Of a stretch of DNA of 64,000 bases, positions 16,852 through 26,056 are shown in pieces. Made by a program: the position numbers and the translations under genes. Below the pieces are notes generated by a model. The model saw only the letters and a program-made list of their open reading frames with translations, made no database searches and had not been told where the DNA came from. The stretch lies in NCBI RefSeq assembly GCF_001047375.1, contig NZ_LFVU01000024.1:186001-250000 (forward strand), in the 5' to 3' direction. This DNA is from Clostridium cylindrosporum DSM 605. GTDB lineage: Bacteria > Bacillota > Clostridia > Clostridiales > Caloramatoraceae. Within the stretch, counting starts at the first letter, position 1. Each line of letters starts with the position of its first letter.

Positions 16852-17463
16852 CTAGAAACTCTTACTGTGATTAGGATGAACTAAATGAGCCATCTCATGT
16901 AAAACTACATAATCAATGCATTCCCTATCTCGCCTTATTAGCTCTAGATTAAGATTAATCTTTCTAAGACGTACATTGCAACTTCCCCATCTAGTTTTCA
17001 TAGGACGAATAGTTATAGAGGATACTCTTAAGTTAAGGGTCTTTTCCCACTTTTCTATATATTCATTAAATACTATTTTTGCTTCACTTAAGTACCAATT
17101 GTTTAAAACTTCTCTTTTTTCACAAAAATCATCCACATTATCCACATAAATTTCTATATTTGATGAAGATAATACTACCTTTTCCACAGAAGACTTCCCT
17201 ACTTTAAGAGTATATGATTTTCCTAAATAGTATAAAATGTCTCCACTAACTAACTTTATTCCATTTATGCTCTCTTCACTAGTTTTAGACCTTCTCACCT
17301 TTTCTAATGACTTTTGTATCCATTTTTCCTTTTTCTGAACAAACTTTAATGCCTCACTTTCAGACAAACCAAAAGGAACAGTTAAATTCACTGTTCCATC
17401 TTGCTTTACTCTAAGTGTTAAGTTTTTTACTTTCTTGTATGTTATATTAACCTTGTAATTCAT
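16852..17463 (-). CDS. YgjP/SprT-like zinc metallopeptidase, cut short by an amber codon
   Basis: 203 residues of the YgjP-like (DUF45/M48-related) family. The zinc site H-E-M-A-H-L-V-H-P-N-H-S (about 188-199) is present, after the family's RWGSC segment (about 159-163). The frame ends TAG directly after HSKSF, where relatives have Trp. Beyond the TAG the same frame continues for 21 codons (DYVEVHMKDYKIIRSKLKNN then I) to a TAA at 16786, and this matches the usual end of the family, W-x-x-V-E-x-x-M-x-D-Y-K. A single TGG-to-TAG change therefore explains it. The zinc ligands remain, so some activity is conceivable. It is the last gene of the PadR-DUF1700-DUF4097 group, 11 bases after DUF4097. 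Confidence 0.85.
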   Translation of the reverse strand: MNYKVNITYKKVKNLTLRVKQDGTVNLTVPFGLSESEALKFVQKKEKWIQKSLEKVRRSKTSEESINGIKLVSGDILYYLGKSYTLKVGKSSVEKVVLSSSNIEIYVDNVDDFCEKREVLNNWYLSEAKIVFNEYIEKWEKTLNLRVSSITIRPMKTRWGSCNVRLRKINLNLELIRRDRECIDYVVLHEMAHLVHPNHSKSF

Positions 17464-17474
17464 AAACTCTCCAA

Positions 17475-18560
17475 TTAATTAACTCTTATATAATTTTCTA
17501 TGCCTTCAACACTTTCATTCGATAAATCCACACCACCAGTTGAAATATTCATCTTATATTCAGGTCCAGCAGCTGATGAATATTTTCCTTGGTATAATCC
17601 TTTATCCATGTTTAACTTCATATTTTTAAGGCTTAGGAATTCTTCCTTATTTGTTGCTGTAGAGGCATAGCTACATTCAATTTTACCTGATAAATTATAT
17701 TTATCAAATGGCATTTGAATATTAGCCCATCCACCTGTTGCAATGTTTACATTTTTACCTAATGGTATAAAGCTGTTAACTTCTATATCTCCTGTTGAAA
17801 CTACACTAAACTTTTCTGGTAGTTTGCTTATATTATAGTTTGAAAGTTCTCCACCAGAGTTTATCTTAATACCTCCAGCTTTTATACTTACATCACTTGC
17901 ATTTATAAACTCTCTAAAATCTAAGTTAATATCATTCCATTGATCAATGTTTATCTTCTTAAGAGAATTAAAGTATGGAAGCTTTACTTTAAGAATTGGG
18001 GAAGTAATATTGACATAATCCTTTAACACCTTATTATCTACTACGATAAACTCAGACTCTCTATCACTAGACAGACTATTAACATCTATATTTACCCCTT
18101 TAGGTAGTTCAATTATCAATTTACTATTCATTTTTCTATCTATTGTATATATATTTGTAGCAATTGATGCAATTCCTTCACTTATATTAAATCTATCCAT
18201 AAATCTATTTTTAAGTTTTGGCTTAAGTGAAAGGGTCTTATTTGCTTTATCATAATTCTGATTTAGTTTAATATCTTTTGTAAATCCTTCGTAGGTTTTT
18301 ACATGTATTAGATTATCTTTACTGCTCCTAAGTTCAACTAAAAAGCCATGGTTAAATGAGTAATCAAAATCTAACTTTAAATTATCTACATCCTCACTAA
18401 AGGTCTGAACATCCTTTTCCTTAGCTGATATATTATCTATATTATACTCTACTTGCTTTATAAGTTTTGGAATACCTATGAATCCAGATGGGATAGCCCC
18501 TATAATTCCTATCACTATTAATATAGCGGATAGTATTAACGCTTTTTTAGTTTTACTCAT
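17475..18560 (-). CDS. DUF4097-type beta-strand repeat protein, membrane anchored
   Basis: 361 residues: one N-terminal membrane helix (about 7-29), then a long domain made of short alternating beta strands with repeated S/N-G-G and D-I/V-x-I patterns, as in the DUF4097 putative adhesin-like family (an extracytoplasmic beta-solenoid). It overlaps the upstream DUF1700 gene by eight bases, so translation is probably coupled. In Firmicutes PadR, DUF1700 and DUF4097 genes commonly form an operon linked to envelope stress. That role is an inference here. GGAGGGG precedes the ATG. Confidence 0.82.
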   Translation of the reverse strand: MSKTKKALILSAILIVIGIIGAIPSGFIGIPKLIKQVEYNIDNISAKEKDVQTFSEDVDNLKLDFDYSFNHGFLVELRSSKDNLIHVKTYEGFTKDIKLNQNYDKANKTLSLKPKLKNRFMDRFNISEGIASIATNIYTIDRKMNSKLIIELPKGVNIDVNSLSSDRESEFIVVDNKVLKDYVNITSPILKVKLPYFNSLKKINIDQWNDINLDFREFINASDVSIKAGGIKINSGGELSNYNISKLPEKFSVVSTGDIEVNSFIPLGKNVNIATGGWANIQMPFDKYNLSGKIECSYASTATNKEEFLSLKNMKLNMDKGLYQGKYSSAAGPEYKMNISTGGVDLSNESVEGIENYIRVN

Positions 18561-19299
18561 AAATATTCCCCTCCTTTTCCTTACCTTCTAATATATCTTC
18601 ATTTACTTCACTGTCTGATTCATCCTTTTTCTTCTTAACTCTTATATACATGAATCTTGTTTTAACCCATGAAATATATGATAGGATTATATACTTTAAG
18701 AATCTTGCGATATGAATGAATATTGTCCAACAAATAATCAATGCTCCAATTGCTATAAGTGATAGAAAGAACACAAATGCACCCATAGTCCCTTCTGCAG
18801 GCATTATAGTAAATGAGAAAACAAGCCCAAATATAGAACCTACACTGGAGAATATAAGTCCTATAAATCCTGTAAACATACTACCTAGTATACTAAGTGC
18901 AAAGGGAAGCATTGCAACTGTAAAAACTAATATAAACCCTATTACTATCCAAGTAGGGAATTTTCCGTTTATTATGTCACTTGAATTAAGAAAGTTCCTA
19001 CACTTATCAAATCCTTCGTATGCTAGATTCTTAGCTTTTCTATACATTGATTTATAATCTGTCTTAGATGAGAAACTTTCCTTATCTCCTTTATTCTCAC
19101 CTTTTATCTCCATTATAAGTTCCGTAGCTATTGCCTTAGGTGAACCAAGAGAAGTTATAACCTCCTCTTCACTTTTTCCCTCTAGCTTTCCATTTAGAAA
19201 AAACTCTTCATAGTCCCTTAGTATGTCATTTATCTCATATTCAGTAAAATGCCCTTTAAGATAATCCTTCAGGATTTCTAGAAAATCTTTTTTATTCAT
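18553..19299 (-). CDS. DUF1700 family membrane protein
   Basis: 248 residues. The N-terminal 60 residues are the DUF1700 head: KKDFLEILKDYLKG, then E-x-x-D-I-L-x-D-Y-E-E-F-F and the EEVITSLGSPKAIATEL helix. It is followed by several membrane helices (about 115-200) and a charged C-terminal tail. Such proteins are paired with PadR regulators and DUF4097 proteins, perhaps as a signalling or anti-sigma-like partner; no biochemical function is known to me. Its ATG shares one base with the padR stop codon (TAATG), showing tight coupling. Confidence 0.88.
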   Translation of the reverse strand: MNKKDFLEILKDYLKGHFTEYEINDILRDYEEFFLNGKLEGKSEEEVITSLGSPKAIATELIMEIKGENKGDKESFSSKTDYKSMYRKAKNLAYEGFDKCRNFLNSSDIINGKFPTWIVIGFILVFTVAMLPFALSILGSMFTGFIGLIFSSVGSIFGLVFSFTIMPAEGTMGAFVFFLSLIAIGALIICWTIFIHIARFLKYIILSYISWVKTRFMYIRVKKKKDESDSEVNEDILEGKEKEGNIYE

Positions 19300-19625
19300 T
19301 AACTATCACCCTTTCTATACATTTTTAAGATAGAATTAACGTCAAGTACAAATTGATCCCATTCCTCTATCATTATCCTCAGTTTCTCTTTTCCCTGATT
19401 TGTTATCCTGTAATATTTTCTATCTGGGCCCTCATCTGATTTCACCATATATGTTTCAAAGTTCCCTTCTGTTGTAAGCCTTCTAAGAACAGGATATATA
19501 GTACTTTCCTTAACTATCATAACTCTTGATATGGTTTCCATTATTTCATAGCCATACATATCCCTATCATTAACAAGGGTTAAAACACAAATTTCGAATA
19601 CTCCCTTTCTAAGCTGTGTACTCAT
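19299..19625 (-). CDS. PadR family transcriptional regulator
   Basis: 108 residues, the size of PadR-s1 regulators: a winged helix with DMYGYEIME and the ESTIYPVLRRLTTEGN recognition region (about 38-53), then DRKYYRITNQGKEKL and a C-terminal dimerisation helix. It is the first gene of a four-gene unit and probably represses it. Upstream (19644-19876) lie several copies of a near-palindromic box of the PadR operator type, the nearest 19 bases before the start codon. The inducing signal is unknown; envelope damage or a membrane-active compound is the common theme in relatives. Confidence 0.93.
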   Translation of the reverse strand: MSTQLRKGVFEICVLTLVNDRDMYGYEIMETISRVMIVKESTIYPVLRRLTTEGNFETYMVKSDEGPDRKYYRITNQGKEKLRIMIEEWDQFVLDVNSILKMYRKGDS

Positions 19626-19643
19626 AACTTCTCCCCTCCCCTA

Positions 19644-19876
19644 CTAGTATGTATTGCGATATAGCAACTTAATAAAAATCCTGAAAATAACTTTTTACGT
19701 GTTATTTCAAGTTAAATAATATTCGCCTACTATGCAAAGCGAAATAGTAATTAAAATAAAAAGTAAACTCCTAGTCTACTATGTATTACGTTATAGTCAT
19801 GTAAAGTTTAAGGGTACTACGCAGTACATAGTACCCTTAAATCTATAGTATCATACTATTTCGTAATACACAATAG
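19644..19876. promoter_or_regulatory. Cluster of five PadR-like operator boxes
   Basis: Related 20-24 base boxes: 19644-19666 (CTAGTATGTATTGCGATATAG), 19727-19750 (CTACTATGCAAAGCGAAATAG), 19776-19798 (CTACTATGTATTACGTTATAG), 19814-19834 on the minus strand (TACTATGTACTGCGTAGTA) and 19853-19876 on the minus strand (CTATTGTGTATTACGAAATAG). The shared form is CTAnTATGTATTrCGwwATAG. The first box overlaps the likely promoter of padR; the last sits close behind the surface-protein gene that ends at 19891. Confidence 0.65.
19808..19840 (-). terminator. Hairpin after the Lys-rich surface protein gene
   Basis: TTAAGGGTACTA (19808-19819) pairs perfectly with TAGTACCCTTAA (19829-19840), 51 bases past the stop at 19891. 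The tail on the minus strand is only weakly T-rich. It also contains one of the PadR-like boxes, so a regulatory use cannot be excluded. Confidence 0.55.
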
Positions 19877-19890
19877 CATAATACCATAAA

Positions 19891-21096
19891 TTATTTTTTC
19901 TTTCTCTTTAATATTGCAGCAGACCCAATTACTGTGAATGCAGCAATATATGTTACCCCAGCTAGACCGTTAAACTTACTTTTATTATCTGCGACTTTAT
20001 CTAAAGAATCTTTACTTATTTTGTTATTCTTTTGTATTTCCTCATTTGGCTTTAGTTTTTTATCGGTTACGACGTAGTCTCCACCTCTATTTATGTTAAA
20101 CTTAGTGTATCCATCTTCATCTACCTTTTCACTTTCCTTAAAGTCTAATATATCTGTTCCAGCATTTCTATAATATATATATACAGTTTCCCCTGAAAAT
20201 TCTTCTCCAACCTTAACATTAAAATCCATCTTAACAGGGAAGTTATCTTTATTATCAAATCTAATTTGCATTATATCCTGACCATTTGCGGCACTTGATA
20301 ATCCAACTTCATTAAATGTTTTTGCTCCAAGATTCGTTGTTTCTGATGTGTTAATAATATTATCTACATTTTCACCATGAATAGTCCATGTATACCAACC
20401 ATAATCAAATTCAAGACTTGCAGTTTCCTGAAACATTGAATTCAATACATACCTTGGCATTCTTTTTTCACTACCCATGTTAAAGTAAATCCTCTCCCCT
20501 GGAGTTGACCTTCTTGCTCTTAGGGCAACATCTACCCAAGGGTCAATTACTTCTAACTTACTTACAGATCTATTAGTAGTGTTTGTCCCTTTATCTTTAG
20601 TAACCACTGCTTCTAATTCTCTGCCTTTATTTTCACTTAAAGTAGTACTTGAAGTAGTATTCTTTAAAGGTTTATTTACATCTGATATGTTAGTTCCTTT
20701 ATTATTACTACTTGTTACAGTAAGCTCTCTATTACTTTCTAACTCTTTATTTTTATAATTAAATTTATTTACTTTATCTTTGTTTTTTTGTTTTTTCTTA
20801 TTTTCTTTATGTCTTATTTGTTTTTCCTTAATAGCTTTTTTATGATTTAACTTATTATACTCTTCATTTCCTTCTATCTCTTCACTTTTATATGAATATA
20901 GTTTATTCTCCTTTAATTCAAAACCTTTTTCTTTATCGTCAATTTTATTTTTTCCATTAAAACTTTCTTTTGTTTTATGTTTATTATTTTCCTTTTTCTT
21001 TGCTTGTACTGGCATAATTATATTAGAAATTAAAGTGCTTAATCCTAAAAATACTACCATCACTAAAATAAATCTCCGGCTAATAAAACCTTTCAT
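19891..21096 (-). CDS. Exported Lys-rich surface protein, unknown family
   Basis: 401 residues. A signal peptide (1-32, ending P-V-Q-A) is followed by a very Lys/Asn/Glu-rich, low-complexity region (33-125) with many KK and KEN/KNK clusters. Next come a Ser/Thr-rich linker (about 126-185) and a compact domain (about 186-345) starting IDPWVDVALRARRSTPGERI. A final membrane helix (about 377-396) ends in KRKKK, a stop-transfer tail without an LPxTG motif. The protein should be anchored in the membrane with its basic stalk crossing the wall. It lies just after the polymer operon terminator and may serve that operon, but this is inference. No homology is recognised. Confidence 0.75.
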   Translation of the reverse strand: MKGFISRRFILVMVVFLGLSTLISNIIMPVQAKKKENNKHKTKESFNGKNKIDDKEKGFELKENKLYSYKSEEIEGNEEYNKLNHKKAIKEKQIRHKENKKKQKNKDKVNKFNYKNKELESNRELTVTSSNNKGTNISDVNKPLKNTTSSTTLSENKGRELEAVVTKDKGTNTTNRSVSKLEVIDPWVDVALRARRSTPGERIYFNMGSEKRMPRYVLNSMFQETASLEFDYGWYTWTIHGENVDNIINTSETTNLGAKTFNEVGLSSAANGQDIMQIRFDNKDNFPVKMDFNVKVGEEFSGETVYIYYRNAGTDILDFKESEKVDEDGYTKFNINRGGDYVVTDKKLKPNEEIQKNNKISKDSLDKVADNKSKFNGLAGVTYIAAFTVIGSAAILKRKKK

Positions 21097-21229
21097 GAAT
21101 ACCCTACCCCTTCTTTTGTACTTTTATTATCACATAGGTTTTACATATAACATACAGTATTATACATGTTTTTCTAGAAATATGCTTATAATTCGACATA
21201 ATGTGAAAATATTACCACAAATAATTAAA

Positions 21230-21265
21230 TTAAAAACTCCCTAATGCGATATACTCACATTAGGG
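21230..21265 (-). terminator. Terminator of the VTC-CotH-GT2 operon
   Basis: CCCTAATG (21239-21246) pairs with CATTAGGG (21258-21265). On the minus strand the hairpin is followed by AGTTTTTAATTT. It lies 13 bases past the GT2 gene stop and closes the six-gene operon. Confidence 0.8.
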
Positions 21266-21277
21266 CTAAAAATATTA

Positions 21278-22675
21278 CTATCTTCCCTGATGAACCCTAG
21301 TTATCTTCTCCCAACTAAGCTTATTCTTTTTATATCCAATAAATGCACTTAGCCTATATAATGAACAAAGTTGCCTAAATCCAAAACACTCTAAAAAACT
21401 AATACCTATAAGAACTAGTCCCATCTTCAATGAAATTGTATTTCTAAATAAGTAACTTTCAAATGTTATAGATGCTACAGAAACTATAAAACTATACAGA
21501 ATAAATATCCCTAAATATAGTACCATAAAGTCAAAGTTTAAAAGCCCTATGTAATATGAAAGTGGTATTATAACTATCCCCAAAAGTTCAATTATAGGAG
21601 CTAAAAGCTCGAAAAACACATAATAAATATATGCAACAAGTCCTACTGCTCCGTATCTTGGATTAATAAATACATATTTATGCTCCCATAGACTTTGAGT
21701 AAGTCCCATATGCCAACGCCTACGCTGCTTCTTTAAATCCGATAATTTCTCTGGAACCTGAGTCCAACAAACAGCATCAGGTACATATCCTATATTATAA
21801 TCAATTCGATTCTTAATACAATAGGTATGAAGTTTTATTACCATTTCCATGTCTTCCCCTACTGTATCCGATTCATATCCCCCAGCTCCTATAGCAGATT
21901 GTTTCTTAAAAAGCCCTATGGCACCTGATATTATAAGATTTGAATTCATCTTATTAAATGAAACCCTAGTAGATAAAAACGATCTATAGTACTCTACTAT
22001 TTGAAATAATACTATAAGTTTTGTCTTAGGTTTCCTACCTATTATTTTACCATTTTCTATTACATATGAGTTGGATATCTTGACATTACCTCCAACTGCT
22101 ACAGTCTTATCATCCTCCATAAAAGGTTCAACCATTTTGCTAAGGGTATCCTCCTGTAGAACAGAATCTGCATCAAGTGATAGAAATAGAGGATATCTAC
22201 TAACATTAATACCCATATTAAGAGAGTCAGCTTTCCCTCCATTTTCTTTATTTATTAGAGTTATTGTAACTTGTCCTATAGCTTTTTCAAATATCTCTTC
22301 ACAATCCTTTGAATTTACAAGCTTTCTAATAGGCCTATATACCCTTTTTAGACCATACTTCTCTATAACCTTACTACTTGTTCCATCAGTTGACCCATCA
22401 TTAATAATTACTATTTCATACTCTGGATAATCTAGATGAAGAAGTGAATCTATACTTTCTATAATAGTTACTTCCTCATTATAAGCAGGAACTATTATAG
22501 ATATAGGCATATAGTTAAGCTTATTTGATAATGTCATGTTATTCATAAACTTTCTTCTCTTAAAGAACTTTTCAAGATCTACTATAGAGAAGAATATAGA
22601 GAAGAAAAATATAATAGCATATAGGAACATATAAATCATAAAGAATACATTTAATAAATATATAATATCCTCCAT
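21278..22675 (-). CDS. Processive family 2 glycosyltransferase (BcsA/hyaluronan-synthase type)
   Basis: 465 residues: an N-terminal membrane helix, a cytoplasmic GT-A domain and four C-terminal helices. Catalytic motifs of processive synthases are all visible: PAYNEE (about 60-65), INDGSTDG (about 91-98), D-A-D in LSLDADSV (about 168-175), GED (about 263-265) and Q-R-R-R-W (about 308-312). Enzymes of this type polymerise and export a beta-linked polysaccharide. The ATG overlaps the stop of the HEAT-repeat gene (TAATG). It is the last gene of the operon, and its product is probably the polymer on which the other members act. The sugar cannot be predicted. Confidence 0.9.
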   Translation of the reverse strand: MEDIIYLLNVFFMIYMFLYAIIFFFSIFFSIVDLEKFFKRRKFMNNMTLSNKLNYMPISIIVPAYNEEVTIIESIDSLLHLDYPEYEIVIINDGSTDGTSSKVIEKYGLKRVYRPIRKLVNSKDCEEIFEKAIGQVTITLINKENGGKADSLNMGINVSRYPLFLSLDADSVLQEDTLSKMVEPFMEDDKTVAVGGNVKISNSYVIENGKIIGRKPKTKLIVLFQIVEYYRSFLSTRVSFNKMNSNLIISGAIGLFKKQSAIGAGGYESDTVGEDMEMVIKLHTYCIKNRIDYNIGYVPDAVCWTQVPEKLSDLKKQRRRWHMGLTQSLWEHKYVFINPRYGAVGLVAYIYYVFFELLAPIIELLGIVIIPLSYYIGLLNFDFMVLYLGIFILYSFIVSVASITFESYLFRNTISLKMGLVLIGISFLECFGFRQLCSLYRLSAFIGYKKNKLSWEKITRVHQGR

Positions 22676-23859
22676 TATACTTTTACCTCCCCTCTCTCGT
22701 CTATGATTATTGATTCATATGAGAGTAAATTTATATTTTCTTCATGACTCTTGTAGGCTATATATTCATCATAGTCAATGAAATTCTTAGTAAACATAGC
22801 ATAAAACATTATATCCTTAGCAAACTTGTCATCTCCAGATATAATATCCTGAACTAATTTATAATCTCTTCCCTTTGATATTAATGTCATAGCTGTATTG
22901 TATCTAACATAGTAGTTATTATCAGATACAAGTCTTCTTAACTTATCCTCAGCCTTAGTTACGTCATACTTAAGCATTGCCTTAGATGCCACTACTCTAA
23001 CTTCCCAATTTGGATTATCTAGCATGGATATAATTAAAGGCTCAGAGTCTATATCCTTTACAACCTCAAAGTACTTAATTATTCTCATAATTACTTCCTT
23101 AAGTGTATTTTTATCCTTTAGTTTCTCTATTAAAAGTGGGCTACACTTTCTATAGCCTGTATTTGAAAAATGGCTAATAACTATATTAATCATCTGTGGA
23201 GTAAAGTTTTTCATCTCCTCCATTAACCTTAGGTTAAGTTCCTCTATGTCTCCTTCAAATGAATCTATAGAATCAATTACTATTTTTTCATTAAAGTATA
23301 GCCCTCTTAAAGATATTATCCTAAGTGCATCAACAAACCCATTTAAGTCTCCAATTTTTGATAGGGCCTTTAGTGCATTTACTCTAATATATATAGATTC
23401 TGTATTTAGATTTTCTAAAAGAATTTTATTAATTATTTTATCATTAATTCTAAATTCACCAATTAGGTATATATAGTAGGCAAATTTCATAATAGACTTC
23501 CTATCTACCTTTGAAAATATCCTTACTATTTTGTCTTGAAAGTTTAATATATATTTCTTAGCAAATAATATATTTTCATTATTAGCATATTCCATATACT
23601 TTTTACTAAAAACCTTAAAATAAATAGGAGTATCTAAGGCATCACTTACTAAGTTTAATTCTATATCACTTAATTCTATCCCATTCCTAGTCTTCTCTAA
23701 ATGCTCTAATACAAACTTACCAAACCCCGTTTCAATTTCCTTTAGCTTTTTATTTTCTAACTTTTCCTTTATCCTAGCTATTCCTACATATATCATTATG
23801 CAAATAACAACATAGGAAAAAACACCTAAAGATATTATAATAAAGCTAGTTCCACCCAT
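22675..23859 (-). CDS. HEAT-repeat protein with N-terminal membrane anchor
   Basis: 394 residues: one N-terminal membrane helix (about 4-28), then a cytoplasmic helical domain. Several HEAT-like repeats are clear from about residue 135 on, for example SIYIRVNALKALSKIGD, PNWEVRVVASKAMLKYD and NNYYVRYNTAMTLISKG. HEAT solenoids are protein-protein scaffolds. Its overlap with the GT2 gene suggests that it docks with or regulates the synthase at the membrane, as other co-encoded scaffold proteins do in polymer systems; this is inference. GGGTAGG precedes the ATG. Confidence 0.85.
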   Translation of the reverse strand: MGGTSFIIISLGVFSYVVICIMIYVGIARIKEKLENKKLKEIETGFGKFVLEHLEKTRNGIELSDIELNLVSDALDTPIYFKVFSKKYMEYANNENILFAKKYILNFQDKIVRIFSKVDRKSIMKFAYYIYLIGEFRINDKIINKILLENLNTESIYIRVNALKALSKIGDLNGFVDALRIISLRGLYFNEKIVIDSIDSFEGDIEELNLRLMEEMKNFTPQMINIVISHFSNTGYRKCSPLLIEKLKDKNTLKEVIMRIIKYFEVVKDIDSEPLIISMLDNPNWEVRVVASKAMLKYDVTKAEDKLRRLVSDNNYYVRYNTAMTLISKGRDYKLVQDIISGDDKFAKDIMFYAMFTKNFIDYDEYIAYKSHEENINLLSYESIIIDERGEVKV

Positions 23860-23898
23860 AATAATTACCTACCCTCTATAATCATCCTTTGTTTAATA

Positions 23899-26031
23899 TT
23901 ACTTTCCAAAAACCTCACGCATTTTGTAGTACACAGGTTTTAATCTTTCATGATAATCTGGTTTGTTCCACTTACTCCATCTAAACATACCAAAACCAAG
24001 ACTTTTTTCATTTTTCTCTGTCTTTATTATTAAAGATGAATATATACCTCTAACACTAACATCTGATGGGTTAATAGACTTCATTATATCTCCTCTAACT
24101 TTTCTTTTAGAAGGATCAGAAAAGTTGAGTAGTTGCCATGGAAGCCTTATTTCTATGTTGTCATCTGATACATAAAAGTCTGAAAGACTGTTGTAATTCT
24201 TAGAATTTATATTAGCATTTCCGTATATAAGCTTACCTGTTTCGAAATGTATAGGTTTATATTTCTTTTTATTTGGCCCTACAGTTATTTCATGACGTAT
24301 AGTTAAATAAATTTTATTGAACTTGTCCATATCTTTACTATATTTCTCAGTATATTTTTCATCCTCAGGGTAAGGGCTTTTATCCTTTAATAATGGATTA
24401 TAATAATCATGCACATATACCCTTGAGTTATATTTACCATCTAATTTGATAACGAAATCTACTCCTCTAGTAAAATTAAGTCCAAGAAGACTTGACTTTA
24501 CTGCTCCTGACTTTGGAGTTATATCTAATGGTATATATATTTTATCCCTATTTATATCAAGGCCTTTTTTGTACACTTTCATGTATATATATTTTTCATC
24601 ACTTGTTATAGATAGGCTAGAGTCTTTATCTTTAGTTACTATATCTGACTCCTTCCATTCTGATATATCTCCATCTGGATAGGATTTAACTCTTTCCTTT
24701 CCTGGATCAAATGCCAATATTCCATAGTTTTGTTCACTTGTTTGGGCATTTTGCCAGTATGCAGCCCTTTCAAGGTCTATTCCGTCCATTACGTTCCAGC
24801 TTTTTTTAAACCATTCATCCTGCCAAGAGAATATAATTGCCCCACTTGAACCGGACTTTACTATGTCATCATATAAATCAGCTGTAGCATTTGCCTGCTT
24901 AAACTCATTTACATTTCCATGGTTATATCCTCTAGACTCATCTACATGAGCAAGTCCCCTAGAAGTAGGAATTCCAAATTCTGATATAACCACTGGAATA
25001 CTATGATACTTAATTAGGTCATTTAAATATGCTCTATAACTGTTTTTTCTACCCTTTTCATCTCTATATGCATTATATTTTGGATCAAGGTTAAGAAAGT
25101 CAGGATAATAGGGATATACATGATATGATGCAAACATACCAGATTTAAAATTACTAGTGGATTTTATTTTCTCAGTATCTACACTACCAATAGTGTTATA
25201 TTCCTCAGGTTCATAAGGGTGATCTAATGGGTCTGTTGTTGGCCAATTTGAGAATGCTATAAGTCTTTGATGTTTGTAATTTTCCGTCTCATACTTTATA
25301 GCAAAATCTCCAACCTCTGCAAGTAATACTTCAAATGGACTTGCACCCTTTACTGTATATAAGTAGTTTCCTTTATAACTGGTTTTATCCTCATTAAAAA
25401 GGTCTGTCTGCTGAACAAAATTTCCATCCCATTCTATTCCTAGGATATAGCCAAGTACATATTTAGATACATCCTTCGTATATCTACCACTAGAGTAATC
25501 TCCATTAGGTGGAATATATGCCCTTCCATGTATAACATTAATAGTGCTTTGAATATCTCTTATAAAGTGATTCTTAATCTTAAAGCTAAACCCATTCATA
25601 GTATCTTCTATATTATTTTCATTAACCCATATTCCATGAATAATGTATAAAGGTTTATCCTTACCCCTATTAAATTCATAAAGTGCTTCATAGAAATCAG
25701 GTGATAAAAGTGTATACACTCTTATTACATTGGCATTCATTGCGTATATCTGATTAAACCACCTTAGGTACTCCGCTTTAGTTATCCCAAACTCATTAGG
25801 AAAGTATCCCGGTTTACCTACTCCTATATTTACACCCTTTAAGAAAATCTTCTCAAAGTTATCCTTATTCTTAATGACTATATCCTTACCACTGGTCTTA
25901 GCCTCTACAATTAAATTCTTATGTGTACATTTATTTTCCATTGGAAAAATACTAGTGTAGTAAAATAACCCTATCAATATCGTTGAGATAAGAATTCCTA
26001 CAATTATTTTTATGTATTTTATTGGACTCAT
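23899..26031 (-). CDS. Membrane-anchored glycosidase-like protein (GH-A TIM-barrel type)
   Basis: 710 residues: an N-terminal membrane anchor (about 6-28) and an extracytoplasmic domain. Residues about 55-420 look like a clan GH-A barrel: FLKGVNIG at the start, NANVIRVYTL, then YILGIEWDG with a candidate acid/base Glu, and PVVISEFGIPT with a candidate nucleophile Glu, then IIFSWQDEWFKKSW. A second beta-rich domain (about 450-705) follows, possibly carbohydrate-binding. It could trim or transglycosylate the polymer exported by the GT2 synthase of the same operon. The assignment of the two Glu is from pattern only; the exact GH family is not known to me. Confidence 0.75.
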   Translation of the reverse strand: MSPIKYIKIIVGILISTILIGLFYYTSIFPMENKCTHKNLIVEAKTSGKDIVIKNKDNFEKIFLKGVNIGVGKPGYFPNEFGITKAEYLRWFNQIYAMNANVIRVYTLLSPDFYEALYEFNRGKDKPLYIIHGIWVNENNIEDTMNGFSFKIKNHFIRDIQSTINVIHGRAYIPPNGDYSSGRYTKDVSKYVLGYILGIEWDGNFVQQTDLFNEDKTSYKGNYLYTVKGASPFEVLLAEVGDFAIKYETENYKHQRLIAFSNWPTTDPLDHPYEPEEYNTIGSVDTEKIKSTSNFKSGMFASYHVYPYYPDFLNLDPKYNAYRDEKGRKNSYRAYLNDLIKYHSIPVVISEFGIPTSRGLAHVDESRGYNHGNVNEFKQANATADLYDDIVKSGSSGAIIFSWQDEWFKKSWNVMDGIDLERAAYWQNAQTSEQNYGILAFDPGKERVKSYPDGDISEWKESDIVTKDKDSSLSITSDEKYIYMKVYKKGLDINRDKIYIPLDITPKSGAVKSSLLGLNFTRGVDFVIKLDGKYNSRVYVHDYYNPLLKDKSPYPEDEKYTEKYSKDMDKFNKIYLTIRHEITVGPNKKKYKPIHFETGKLIYGNANINSKNYNSLSDFYVSDDNIEIRLPWQLLNFSDPSKRKVRGDIMKSINPSDVSVRGIYSSLIIKTEKNEKSLGFGMFRWSKWNKPDYHERLKPVYYKMREVFGK

Positions 26032-26056
26032 AGCTTCTCACCCTTTTTAGTATTTA

